Below, piece after piece: positions 5,956-11,675 of a DNA stretch of 11,675 bases. The number at the start of each line of letters is the position of its first letter. The first letter of the stretch is position 1. Location of the stretch: positions 1-11,675 of the forward strand of contig PKRE01000014.1 in the NCBI GenBank assembly GCA_017577615.1, written 5' to 3'. The stretch is from Gammaproteobacteria bacterium. Its GTDB lineage: Bacteria > Pseudomonadota > Gammaproteobacteria > Steroidobacterales > Steroidobacteraceae. The notes beneath the pieces were generated by a model. The model searched no databases, was not told where the DNA came from, and saw nothing but the letters and a program-made list of their open reading frames with translations. The position numbers and the translations under genes were made by a program.

Positions 5956-6801
5956 ATGCCGGAAGCGAAACTTCCGCCGCATTACACGCGACGCGTTTCC
6001 CTGACAAAGACCCAGCTGCGCTCAACCCTTGGCGCCGAGCTCCTGTCTCTATGCCAGACCGTCACGGCCGACGGGCGCCTGTCCGAGCAGGAGCTGCAGG
6101 ATTTGCGCGTCTGGCTCGAGGACAGTCGCGAGGCGGATCTGCCGGCCATCAGCTTCCTGCGCGAGACCGTCCAACGAATCCTCGCAGACGGGGCGGTCAC
6201 TCCCGGCGAACTGCAGGAGCTCTATCGCGCGATCGAGACCGTGCTTCCTCCGGAGATCCGTCGTCAGGCCAAAGCGGCTCGCAAAGCGGTCGAGAGCCAA
6301 GAGCGCGCAAAGAACCGACCGATTGCCTCCGCAAACTTCATGGTTGCCGGATGTCGCTATGAAGGGAGACCAGAGGTAATCAGGCGATATGCGTTCGCCG
6401 GTGATTCGGTCATCCTGCAGCGGGACCCTCACAACCCGCACAGCCCGAACGCCATCCGTGTTTGTCTTACAAATGGGCGGCAGATCGGATTTGTGCCTGA
6501 GGATGACGCGCGAGGTCTCTCTCCGCTCCTCGACCGAGGCGCCCGCTACAAAGCGTTCCTCACGAAGATTCTGACCGGCGGCCGTTCACCCATTCCTGTC
6601 GTTCAAGCGTATCTGTACGATGCAGAAGCCACCGTCGAAGGAGCTCTGGCAACATCACCTGCTCCGCCAGACCCACCGGCCTCCGCCGGCCCGACAACTT
6701 TCTCAAACTCTCCAACTCACCAGTCCAAGTCCTGGAGACTCCGACTCGCGATCGCACTGATCGTTGTCGTCCTGCTGGTGCTTGCAGTTCAGCCCGCATG
6801 A
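5956..6801 (+). CDS. HIRAN-domain protein with EF-hand/TerB-like N-terminus and C-terminal membrane anchor
   Basis: A 281-residue protein in four parts. Residues 24-98 are helical and contain two matching loops, TADGRLSEQELQDL (37-50) and LADGAVTPGELQEL (76-89), with the D-G and trailing E of calcium-binding or TerB-like loops. Residues 126-208 are a HIRAN domain (FMVAGCRYEG, LQRDPHNPHSPNAIRV, GFVPEDDA), a fold that in HLTF/Rad5 binds DNA 3' ends. Residues 232-255 are a Pro/Ser-rich linker, and 262-279 (LRLAIALIVVVLLVLAV) is a single hydrophobic segment with Arg/Lys before it, so the protein is predicted to be tail-anchored with the domains in the cytoplasm. The start follows a strong purine RBS (GGGAGGGGG, 5944-5952). 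Function is not known; metal-responsive binding of nucleic acid at the membrane is a guess. Confidence 0.8.
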   Translation: MPEAKLPPHYTRRVSLTKTQLRSTLGAELLSLCQTVTADGRLSEQELQDLRVWLEDSREADLPAISFLRETVQRILADGAVTPGELQELYRAIETVLPPEIRRQAKAARKAVESQERAKNRPIASANFMVAGCRYEGRPEVIRRYAFAGDSVILQRDPHNPHSPNAIRVCLTNGRQIGFVPEDDARGLSPLLDRGARYKAFLTKILTGGRSPIPVVQAYLYDAEATVEGALATSPAPPDPPASAGPTTFSNSPTHQSKSWRLRLAIALIVVVLLVLAVQPA

Positions 6802-7342
6802 GAGAATTCGTTGTGTGGATGTCGACGGCACGAAAGCGCAACTCGTGATCTGCACCCTGACGTTGCTGTAAGGCGCTTGTGTACCGTCAGCTCGCCGGGG
6901 CACCGATCTCAGCAGCGCCATCACCCACCTCCCTGGAACCAAAGGCATGGGAGGAACGTATCCCAGGCTTCCGGTAGGCCGCCATGGCGGGCGTGTTCTC
7001 CACACGCTCGTTTTCGTAGATGAGGCCACAGAGCAGATCGTATGCAGGAGCGAGAGGCAGTCCAGCAGGGCTGAAGAAGAACGGAAGGTTCTTCGCCTGC
7101 CCGTCTACGTCGCCGTGGCATGCTGACGTAGCGCACCTTCGGTGGGGGGGGGGCGAAGCGCCGCCTCAAGGGGAACGAAGCTCGGATGCTGACTTTCCAG
7201 TCGCACGGGGAGTGACAGTACGACGTGGACACTCGTGAGCGTCGCTCCCGCTGAGTCAATGCACCGGGGCGAGCTCCCCGGCGGAGTGCTTGGCCGGCTC
7301 CTCCCTACCTGCCGCCCCTCCATGTCGCTGTGTGTATAGGAT
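6802..7342. other. Stretch between the HIRAN gene and hipBA, with a gene remnant
   Basis: About 540 bases with no intact gene. The central part (6887-7120) holds a minus-strand HipA-like remnant. A run of ten G (7144-7153) lies just beyond its broken 5' side. The rest shows no recognisable coding or RNA feature before the hipBA operators begin at 7343. Confidence 0.5.
6887..7120 (-). pseudogene. Remnant of a HipA-like kinase gene
   Basis: On the minus strand an open frame without a start codon of its own reads GDVDGQAKNLPFFFSPAG then LPLAPAYDLLCGLIYENE. This matches the catalytic-loop and metal-binding motifs of HipA-type kinases (D-x-H-x-K-N followed by LxPxYDLL). The usual catalytic-loop His is Gln here. 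Neither the upstream kinase lobe nor a normal C-terminus is recognisable; after PAMAAYRKPG the sequence no longer resembles the family, suggesting a frameshift or deletion, and a stop follows at 6887-6889. The motif spacing and the YDLLCGLIY wording differ from the intact HipA next door, so it is not a simple duplicate of it. It lies in opposite orientation to hipBA. Confidence 0.6.
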
Positions 7343-7438
7343 GTAAACGAACGTTTACGTCTTGAGTTTGCAAACGAACGTTTACAGTTCGGCTTGTAAA
7401 CGATCGTTTACAGTCCTACAATGTAAACGAACGTTTAC
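7343..7438. promoter_or_regulatory. Four tandem palindromic operators of hipBA
   Basis: Four 16-base sites follow the pattern GTAAACGNNCGTTTAC: 7343-7358 (GTAAACGAACGTTTAC), 7370-7385 (first T changed to C), 7396-7411 (GTAAACGATCGTTTAC, a perfect palindrome) and 7423-7438 (same as the first). Starts are 27, 26 and 27 bases apart, close to two and a half helical turns. The fourth ends 13 bases before the hipB start. They are the obvious binding sites for HipB, although their sequence differs from the E. coli TATCC-N8-GGATA operators. Confidence 0.92.
7394..7422 (+). promoter_or_regulatory. Predicted hipBA promoter embedded in the operators
   Basis: TTGTAA (7394-7399) and TACAAT (7417-7422) are separated by exactly 17 bases. 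The third operator overlaps the -35 and part of the spacer; the fourth (7423-7438) starts right after the -10 and covers the predicted start of transcription near 7429. Occupation of either site would block RNA polymerase, so tight autorepression is expected. The leader would be only about 23 bases. Confidence 0.7.
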
Positions 7439-7451
7439 ACCAGAGCTCGTC

Positions 7452-7757
7452 ATGGAGATTCGCACACCAAGAGCCTTGGGCGCCCTCATCCGCACGCGCC
7501 GGCGGGAGCTGAAACTCGGCCAGGAGGCTCTGGCCGCTCGCGTCGGGGTGTCCCGCCCGTGGCTGAGTGCTGTCGAGAGGGGTAAGCCGACTGCCGAGAT
7601 CGGGCTCGTGTTTCGCACGCTCGCGGCGCTCGGCCTCACGCTCGATGCGCGTGTCGAGGGCAGCATTCAACGGGATCCGTCTCCACCTGTGCGCCAGGGA
7701 ATCCCGCGGGTCAACATCGACGAGATCGTTGATCGACACCGGAAGAGCCGCTCATGA
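7452..7757 (+). CDS. hipB: HipB-like antitoxin and repressor (XRE helix-turn-helix)
   Basis: A 101-residue protein with an XRE/Cro-type helix-turn-helix at about residues 8-60 (ALIRTRRRELKLGQEALAAR, then VGVSRPWLSAVERGK). It ends in a short charged tail (VNIDEIVDRHRKSRS) of the kind that contacts the toxin. HipB binds the toxin kinase and represses the operon. The ATG at 7452 begins the conserved part (MEIRTPRALG); an earlier in-frame ATG at 7362 would start within the operators and is unlikely. Its stop overlaps the hipA start as ATGA. No strong Shine-Dalgarno is seen before it. Four operators upstream fit several HipB dimers. Confidence 0.9.
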   Translation: MEIRTPRALGALIRTRRRELKLGQEALAARVGVSRPWLSAVERGKPTAEIGLVFRTLAALGLTLDARVEGSIQRDPSPPVRQGIPRVNIDEIVDRHRKSRS

Positions 7758-9013
7758 GCGAGAAGGTTCTTCATGTGCTGATGTACGGGCAGCCGATGGG
7801 GCGGCTCATCGCCAAAGGCGGCGCCGTCACGTTCCACTACGAGGACAGGTGGCGCGAGCGACCTGACAGCTTCCCGTTGTCGCTCTCGATGCCCTTGTCG
7901 GTGAAGGATCACGACAACCGGGTCGTGAACCCGTACCTCTGGAACCTGCTGCCGGACAACGACGAGGTCCTCCGTACTTGGGCACGAAACTTCGGCGTCC
8001 GGAAGAACGCCTTTGCGTTGCTGTCATTTACCGGTGAGGACCTCCCTGGCGCCGCGCAGATCGTGCGGCCCGAGCGCCTCGAAGCGCTCGCCGCCGAGCA
8101 CGAACCCGTCGTGCAGTGGCTCGATGAAGAGCAGATCGCACAGCGCCTGCGGGAGCTCCGCGTTGACCGCACGGCCTGGCTGCGACCCGGCGACGTCGGG
8201 TACTTCTCGTTGGCCGGTGCACAACCGAAGATGGCTTTGCACCGGCAAGGAGACCGATGGGGCATTCCCTCCGGGCGCACACCGACGACGCACATCCTCA
8301 AACCCCCGATCCCAGAGCTCGCGGGATTCGCCGAGAACGAGCATTTCTGTCTGCGCCTCGCGCGTGAGGTGGGACTCCCCGCCGCGAACTCGGCCGTGAT
8401 GCGCTTTGCAGATGAGGTCGCGTTCGTCACCGAGCGTTTCGATCGCGTGCGCGTCGAGGACGCGCTCATCCGAGTGCACACCGAGGATTTCTGCCAGGCG
8501 CTCGCGGTACTCCCTGAGCGCAAGTATCAGAACATGGGTGGGCCGGGGCCGCGGGAGATCCTGGGACTTCTCACTGATGCGTCCACGGCACCAAAGGAGG
8601 ACTGCGCGACGTTCTTCGATGCGCTCGCGTTCAACTACCTCATCGGCGGCACGGATGCGCACGCGAAGAACTATTCACTGCTCATCGGCCCCGGTCAGGT
8701 GCGCCTTGCACCCCTGTACGACATTGCGAGCGCCTTCCCCTACTACGAGAGGAAGCGGCTCAAGCTCGCGATGAAGATCGGCGGTCACTACGAGCTCACG
8801 TACATCACCGATCGTGACTGGGATGAGCTCGGGGAGCTTGCAGGACTCCCGGTCGCAGGAAGCGCCCATGTGCGAGAGCTTGCTGGAAGAATTCTTGCGC
8901 GGCTGCCTGAGTTCACTGCCGAGCTTATCGACGAAGGGCTCTCTGACAGCCGCCTGTTCCTTCTCAGGCTCGAGGACGCCATCGCCTCGTTCGCGACGTC
9001 CAGAGCAGCCTGA
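7754..9013 (+). CDS. hipA: HipA-type serine/threonine kinase toxin
   Basis: A 419-residue full-length HipA homologue. HipA of E. coli phosphorylates glutamyl-tRNA synthetase, halting translation and causing persistence. Visible parts are the N-terminal small domain (about 5-105), the Ser/Gly-rich loop YFSLAGAQPKMAL with S152 at the place of the autophosphorylated S150, K183 in THILKPPI as the ATP-binding lysine, NEHFCLRLAREVGL, VTERFDR, HTEDFCQAL, and the catalytic loop GGTDAHAKNYSLL (D301, H303, N306). The metal-binding D323 is in LAPLYDIAS. All key residues are present and the frame is intact, so the toxin should be active. It overlaps hipB by four bases, giving coupled translation. The substrate in this organism is not shown by the sequence. 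Confidence 0.93.
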   Translation: MSEKVLHVLMYGQPMGRLIAKGGAVTFHYEDRWRERPDSFPLSLSMPLSVKDHDNRVVNPYLWNLLPDNDEVLRTWARNFGVRKNAFALLSFTGEDLPGAAQIVRPERLEALAAEHEPVVQWLDEEQIAQRLRELRVDRTAWLRPGDVGYFSLAGAQPKMALHRQGDRWGIPSGRTPTTHILKPPIPELAGFAENEHFCLRLAREVGLPAANSAVMRFADEVAFVTERFDRVRVEDALIRVHTEDFCQALAVLPERKYQNMGGPGPREILGLLTDASTAPKEDCATFFDALAFNYLIGGTDAHAKNYSLLIGPGQVRLAPLYDIASAFPYYERKRLKLAMKIGGHYELTYITDRDWDELGELAGLPVAGSAHVRELAGRILARLPEFTAELIDEGLSDSRLFLLRLEDAIASFATSRAA

Positions 9014-9300
9014 CGCGCTTCACCAACCCACAAGCACCAGATGGCCCCACGACGATCCGCGCATGCCGCAGCTGTGCCATCGACGGGTAAATCCGTTTGC
9101 GCCCCGCGGCAGGCTGCAATCCGTGCAGATCATCCCGAACGACGAAGATTCGCCTTGGCCGGGTCACTGTCTGAGATACCGCCGGGTAAGTGCGTGGTTT
9201 CCCTTGCATACTCAACAGTTTACGCCTTGCGCCTGTTTCCAGAACAGAAACGCCCGTTTCCTTGCGGATACGGGTGAATGATTGACCAGTTCGCATCGCG
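9014..9300. other. Intergenic stretch after hipA
   Basis: Nothing firmly supported. No intrinsic terminator for hipA is seen on the plus strand. Open frames on either strand have no family features. The minus-strand terminator starts just to the right. Confidence 0.4.
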
Positions 9301-9306
9301 GCGGGG

Positions 9307-9338
9307 AAAAAAGAAACGCCCCAAGGGCCCTGGGGCGT
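9307..9338 (-). terminator. Intrinsic terminator for minus-strand transcription
   Basis: ACGCCCCA (9316-9323) and TGGGGCGT (9331-9338) form a perfect 8-bp stem with the loop AGGGCCC. Reading the minus strand, the hairpin is followed directly by TTTCTTTTTT (9315 down to 9306), the classic layout. It would end transcripts coming from the truncated gene at 9457-9648. Confidence 0.85.
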
Positions 9339-9400
9339 GCCGTAACGGCAAGGTTTGTGCACAACGTCATCACTAGAGAGCTCGGTCTCTGCCGAGTGTC

Positions 9401-9419
9401 ACGCCTGGGTTCCCGGCGT
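9401..9419. other. Compact hairpin between gene fragment and terminator
   Basis: ACGCC (9401-9405) pairs with GGCGT (9415-9419) and GGG (9407-9409) with CCC (9412-9414), one bulged T. A second short stem, CTCGG/CCGAG, lies at 9381-9396. Both fall in the 3' untranslated part of the minus-strand transcript. Role unknown. Confidence 0.3.
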
Positions 9420-9456
9420 TCGGATGAGGACGAGCCGACCTAGAAATCGTTGACGG

Positions 9457-9648
9457 TCATGCAGCATCCTTTTCAAGGCCTTCAGCGCGAGCAATCGAGC
9501 GACTGTTGATCGAGTAGATATTGCACGGACCGCCATCCAGAGAACCGCAGCGAACACCATATCCCGCCTTGAGGAATCGGAGGAGTTCGGACTCCTCCTC
9601 CACGAAGATGGTGCGTTCCTTGGTGTTGACCTGCCTGGGGATTTTCGG
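9457..9648 (-). CDS. Hypothetical protein, 5' end lost at the IS boundary
   Basis: The minus-strand frame running from the IS edge to a stop at 9457 encodes about 63 protein-like residues, including VEEESELLRFLKAGYGVRCG and NIYSINSRSIARAEGLEKDAA. Codon choice is ordinary, and it lies in front of a strong minus-strand terminator, both of which favour a real gene. The upstream part of the frame runs into the IS element, where the product turns into low-complexity sequence, so the gene is interrupted by the insertion. The stop overlaps ATGA with a six-codon frame (MTVNDF, 9440-9460) that is probably not functional. I do not recognise a family. The exact truncation point is uncertain because the left IS end was not fixed. 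Confidence 0.45.
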   Translation of the reverse strand, partial: PKIPRQVNTKERTIFVEEESELLRFLKAGYGVRCGSLDGGPCNIYSINSRSIARAEGLEKDAA

Positions 9649-9693
9649 ACCAGTTGAATCTTGAGAGGATGGCTTCCGGGCGACGAGGAAGCC

Positions 9694-9957
9694 ATGAAGA
9701 AGAGCCGATTCAACGAAGAACAAATGGTGAAGATCCTGCGGGAGGCGGACCACGCGCCGGTGGCCGAGGTCGCCAGGAAGCACGGGATCAGTGATCAGAC
9801 GATCTACCAGTGGCGCAAGCGCTTTGGCCAGCTCGAGGCAGTGGACGTGAAGCGGCTGCGCCAGCTGGAAGCGGAAAACTCGAAGCTGAAGAAGCTTCTG
9901 GCCGAGAGGGACCTGGAGATCGAGGTCATGAAGGAGATCGGTCGAAAAAAATGGTGA
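9694..9957 (+). CDS. IS3-family transposase OrfA
   Basis: An 87-residue DNA-binding protein starting MKKSRFNEEQMVKILREAD. A helix-turn-helix covers about residues 22-45 (VAEVARKHGISDQTIYQWRKR) and a leucine-zipper-like coiled coil about 55-80 (LRQLEAENSKLKKLLAERD). OrfA binds the element ends and, when fused to OrfB by frameshift, makes the active transposase. Near its end the run of seven A (9945-9951) forms an A AAA AAA slippery heptamer in the correct phase for a -1 shift into orfB; the frame otherwise stops at 9955-9957. An in-frame TTG at 9661 would add 11 residues but lies close to the probable IS end. Confidence 0.92.
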   Translation: MKKSRFNEEQMVKILREADHAPVAEVARKHGISDQTIYQWRKRFGQLEAVDVKRLRQLEAENSKLKKLLAERDLEIEVMKEIGRKKW

Positions 9958-10838
9958 GCGCACGCGTACGTCGGCACCAGGTGGCCTTCGCCAGAGAGCG
10001 AGGGATTTCGGTGCGGCGGGCGTGTGCGCTGTTGTCGGTGGCCAGATCGGCGCTGAGGTACGAGTCGCGCCTGTCAGTGCGCGATGCGGCGGTTCTGGCG
10101 GCGATGCGCGAGCTGGCGGCGCAGTACCCGCGTTACGGATATCGACGCATCCGGGTCTTCCTGGGGCGTCGTGGACAGATGATGAGCGCCGACCGGGCCC
10201 ATCGGCTCTGGCGGCAGGCGGGACTTCAGGTGCCGCGCAGAAGGCCACGAAGGCGCGTGGCGAGCGGTTGCCCCCGACCATTGCCCGCCACCGGTGTGGG
10301 ACAGGTCTGGGCGTACGACTTCGTGTTCGATGCGTGCGCGAACGGCCAGCAGCTCAAGTGCCTGACGGTGATCGACGAGTACACGCGCGAGTGTCTGGCC
10401 ATTGATGTGGCCGGCAGCATCCGCTCGGCCCGCGTGATCGAGGTGCTCTCCAGACTGGTCAGCGTTCACGGAGCCCCGAAGTATCTGCGCTCGGATAACG
10501 GCCCGGAGTTCGTGTCAAGGGCGGTGCTGAAGTGGTTGAACAGTGCTCACATCGACACCGCACATATCGACCCCGGCAAGCCGTGGCAAAACGGCTCGAA
10601 CGAGTCGTTCAATGGCAAGTTCCGCGACGAGTGCCTGAGCATGCAGTGGTTCAAGAACCGGATCGACGCGAAGGTGATGATCGAAGAGTTCCGGCGCAGC
10701 TACAACGAAGTGCGTCCTCACTCCAGTCTTGGCCAGCTCACGCCGCTGGAATTCAAACGGAAAGTGTCGCAGTCTCGCCCGAGCTCTGAACCAGAGCTTC
10801 TCCCGGCCCTCGCGGGCCGTGAGACTGCGTTGCGCTGA
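9951..10838 (+). CDS. IS3-family transposase OrfB (DDE integrase)
   Basis: The catalytic half of the transposase, 295 residues from the ATG at 9951. An N-terminal HTH_21-like helical region with YPRYGYRRI (about 59-67) precedes an rve/integrase core. The DDE triad is visible as D123 (WAYDFVFD), D182 (LRSDNGPEF) and E218 (NGSNESFNG), with 35 residues between the last two as expected. The C-terminal RPHSSLGQLTPLEF motif is standard. It lies in the -1 frame relative to orfA and overlaps its end; it can be reached by slippage on the A7 run or by starting at the ATG that this run creates. The frame is intact, so the element may still be able to move. Confidence 0.95.
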   Translation: MVSARVRRHQVAFARERGISVRRACALLSVARSALRYESRLSVRDAAVLAAMRELAAQYPRYGYRRIRVFLGRRGQMMSADRAHRLWRQAGLQVPRRRPRRRVASGCPRPLPATGVGQVWAYDFVFDACANGQQLKCLTVIDEYTRECLAIDVAGSIRSARVIEVLSRLVSVHGAPKYLRSDNGPEFVSRAVLKWLNSAHIDTAHIDPGKPWQNGSNESFNGKFRDECLSMQWFKNRIDAKVMIEEFRRSYNEVRPHSSLGQLTPLEFKRKVSQSRPSSEPELLPALAGRETALR

Positions 10839-10866
10839 AGACGATTGAACCATCCATCAACAACAG

Positions 10867-10885
10867 AGCCCGGCAAGACTGGGCT
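10867..10885. terminator. Hairpin between the two IS genes
   Basis: AGCCCGG (10867-10873) pairs with CTGGGCT (10879-10885), one G-U pair, loop CAAGA. It sits between the opposed ends of two transposase genes and could stop transcription from either side, but neither side has a good T run. Confidence 0.35.
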
Positions 10886-11675
10886 TCCCCCGTTTCTTCG
10901 GACACGTAGCTAAGCGGCATTAGCCAGCTGCTCGAACTGGGCGGGTGAACGATAGCCCAGTTTCGAGTGACGACGCTGCCGGTTGTAGACGATCTCGATC
11001 CATTCGATCACGTCTCGCTTGGCTTCATCGCGTGTTCCGTAGCGGCGATGGTCAACACGCTCGAGCTTCAAGGTGCTGAAGAAGCTCTCCGCGCACGCGT
11101 TGTCCCAGCAGTTGCCCTTGCGGCTCATCGAGCAGACGATCCCATGCTCGGCCAGCATGCGCTGATACTCAGCGCACGCGTACTGCACACCTCGATCGGA
11201 GTGATGCAGCAAGCCTTTGCCAGGATTTCTGCGTCCCAGCGCCATCCGTAACGCCTCAAGCGTCAGCTGCGCATTCAAGTACGGTTGGATCGACCAGCCC
11301 ACGATCGCTCGCGAATACAGGTCCATGATGACGGCCAGATACAGCCAGCCTTCGTCAGTCCACAGATACGTGATGTCACTGACCCACACCTGGTTCGGTG
11401 CGCTGACTTCAAACTGCCGAGCCAAGCGGTTGGGGGCTACCGCTAAGCCGTGTCCGCTCTCAGTGGTCACTCGGAACTTCTTGGTCCGTTTAGCTCGGAT
11501 CCCATACTCACGCATCAACCGAGCCACCCGATTCTCGCTGCAGCGCTCGCCCTCATCGTGCAGCTCCTGTGTGATGCGCGGACTGCCGTAGTCGCCTCCT
11601 GAACGGGCATGGCACGCCCGAATGGCCACCACCAAACGACGATTGCTCAAAGCACGCGGGCTCTCAGGGCGAGTG
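10880..11675 (-). mobile_element. Second IS3-family insertion sequence (right part outside window)
   Basis: The 3' end of another IS lies on the minus strand. Its edge is probably near 10880, where TGGGCTTCCCCCGTTTCTTC followed by GGACAC resembles IS3-type terminal repeats. The element continues past the window. Confidence 0.7.
10910..11675 (-). CDS. IS3-family transposase OrfB (N-terminus outside window)
   Basis: The frame is open to the right window edge; a TTG at 11650 is only the first start-like codon inside the window and not the likely start, since coding-like sequence (TRPESPRAL) continues upstream. Counted from that TTG, the DDE residues are D92 (WVSDITYLWT), D152 (HHSDRGVQY) and E188 (NACAESFFSTLK), with 35 residues between the last two. 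HTH_21-type sequence GGDYGSPRI is at 18-26 and the C-terminal RRHSKLGYRSPAQFE motif is at 227-240. The wording (SDITYLWTDEGWLYLAVI, SRKGNCWDNACAE) is that of the IS3/IS150-type branch, different from the first element. It ends at 10910 with ANAA. No frameshift or stop is seen in the visible part. Confidence 0.94.
   Translation of the reverse strand, partial: TRPESPRALSNRRLVVAIRACHARSGGDYGSPRITQELHDEGERCSENRVARLMREYGIRAKRTKKFRVTTESGHGLAVAPNRLARQFEVSAPNQVWVSDITYLWTDEGWLYLAVIMDLYSRAIVGWSIQPYLNAQLTLEALRMALGRRNPGKGLLHHSDRGVQYACAEYQRMLAEHGIVCSMSRKGNCWDNACAESFFSTLKLERVDHRRYGTRDEAKRDVIEWIEIVYNRQRRHSKLGYRSPAQFEQLANAA

Larger units (their letters stand above)
9650..10862 (+). mobile_element. IS3-family insertion sequence (ends uncertain)
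   Basis: The element carries the two overlapping genes orfA and orfB of an IS3-family transposon. Ends are approximate: on the left the minus-strand host gene loses its sense near 9648; on the right orfB stops at 10838 and the next IS begins about 10880. An imperfect 8-base inverted match, GTTGAATC (9653-9660) against GATTGAAC (10843-10850), is the best candidate for terminal repeats but is too short to be sure. Confidence 0.7.

Noticed and set aside
7343..7438. The four spaced repeats as a short CRISPR-like array
   Set aside because: Units are 16-base palindromes with 10-11 base gaps that vary little in length and sit on a promoter before an XRE repressor; spacers are too short for CRISPR.
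7362..7451. Upstream in-frame start extending hipB by 30 residues
   Set aside because: The extra part is translated operator DNA (repeats of a KRSFT-like phrase) and starts before the predicted promoter -10.
8024..8662. Minus-strand frame of 212 codons opposite hipA
   Set aside because: Opposite-strand shadow of a gene with complete kinase motifs.
8964..9362. Minus-strand frame of 132 codons spanning the end of hipA
   Set aside because: It begins to the left of, and so would be read after, the minus-strand terminator, has no RBS or family features, and its final part overlaps hipA.
9457..10281. Full 274-codon minus-strand frame reaching into the IS element
   Set aside because: Only the part outside the IS (to about 9648) looks like a protein; the rest is the reverse of the transposase genes.

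Overview
The window reads as chromosomal DNA of a high-GC proteobacterium, probably gamma- or betaproteobacterial. The reasons are strong GC preference at third codon positions, an outer-membrane TonB-dependent receptor, a class Ia ribonucleotide reductase and proteobacterial toxin-antitoxin and IS3-family genes. The species cannot be fixed from this stretch.

Left part (1-3626), a vitamin B12-linked locus: the 3' end of a BtuB-like cobalamin receptor gene is followed by a textbook cobalamin riboswitch (aptamer about 398-577). The riboswitch leads into nrdA and nrdB, which encode the B12-independent class Ia ribonucleotide reductase. Just before nrdA a 12-bp helix (644-655 with 671-682) buries the ribosome binding site, which suggests translational control. 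The implied logic is that when B12 is plentiful nrdAB is shut down and a B12-dependent class II enzyme elsewhere in the genome makes deoxynucleotides. A 90-base AT-rich patch with rare codons lies inside nrdA.

Middle part (3627-9013), an accessory region: it holds a gene-poor stretch with a 25-base direct repeat, then on the minus strand a VapBC45-like pair (DUF433 antitoxin and PIN-like toxin, overlapping by GTGA). Next come a plus-strand protein joining two EF-hand/TerB-like calcium-loop repeats, a HIRAN domain and a C-terminal membrane anchor, then a decayed HipA-like kinase remnant on the minus strand, and an intact hipBA pair. The hipBA promoter carries four near-identical palindromic operators spaced 26-27 bases apart; the last two cover the predicted promoter.

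Right part (9014-11675), mobile DNA: a minus-strand gene fragment with its own intrinsic terminator is cut off at its 5' side by an IS3-family element (orfA/orfB with an A7 slippery site). This element is followed head to tail-opposed by a second IS3-family transposase gene on the minus strand that runs off the window.

The most distinctive items are the riboswitch/RBS-sequestration architecture on nrdAB, the four phased operators at hipBA, the membrane-anchored HIRAN protein, and the AT-rich patch in nrdA. No CRISPR array, tRNA or rRNA gene was seen.
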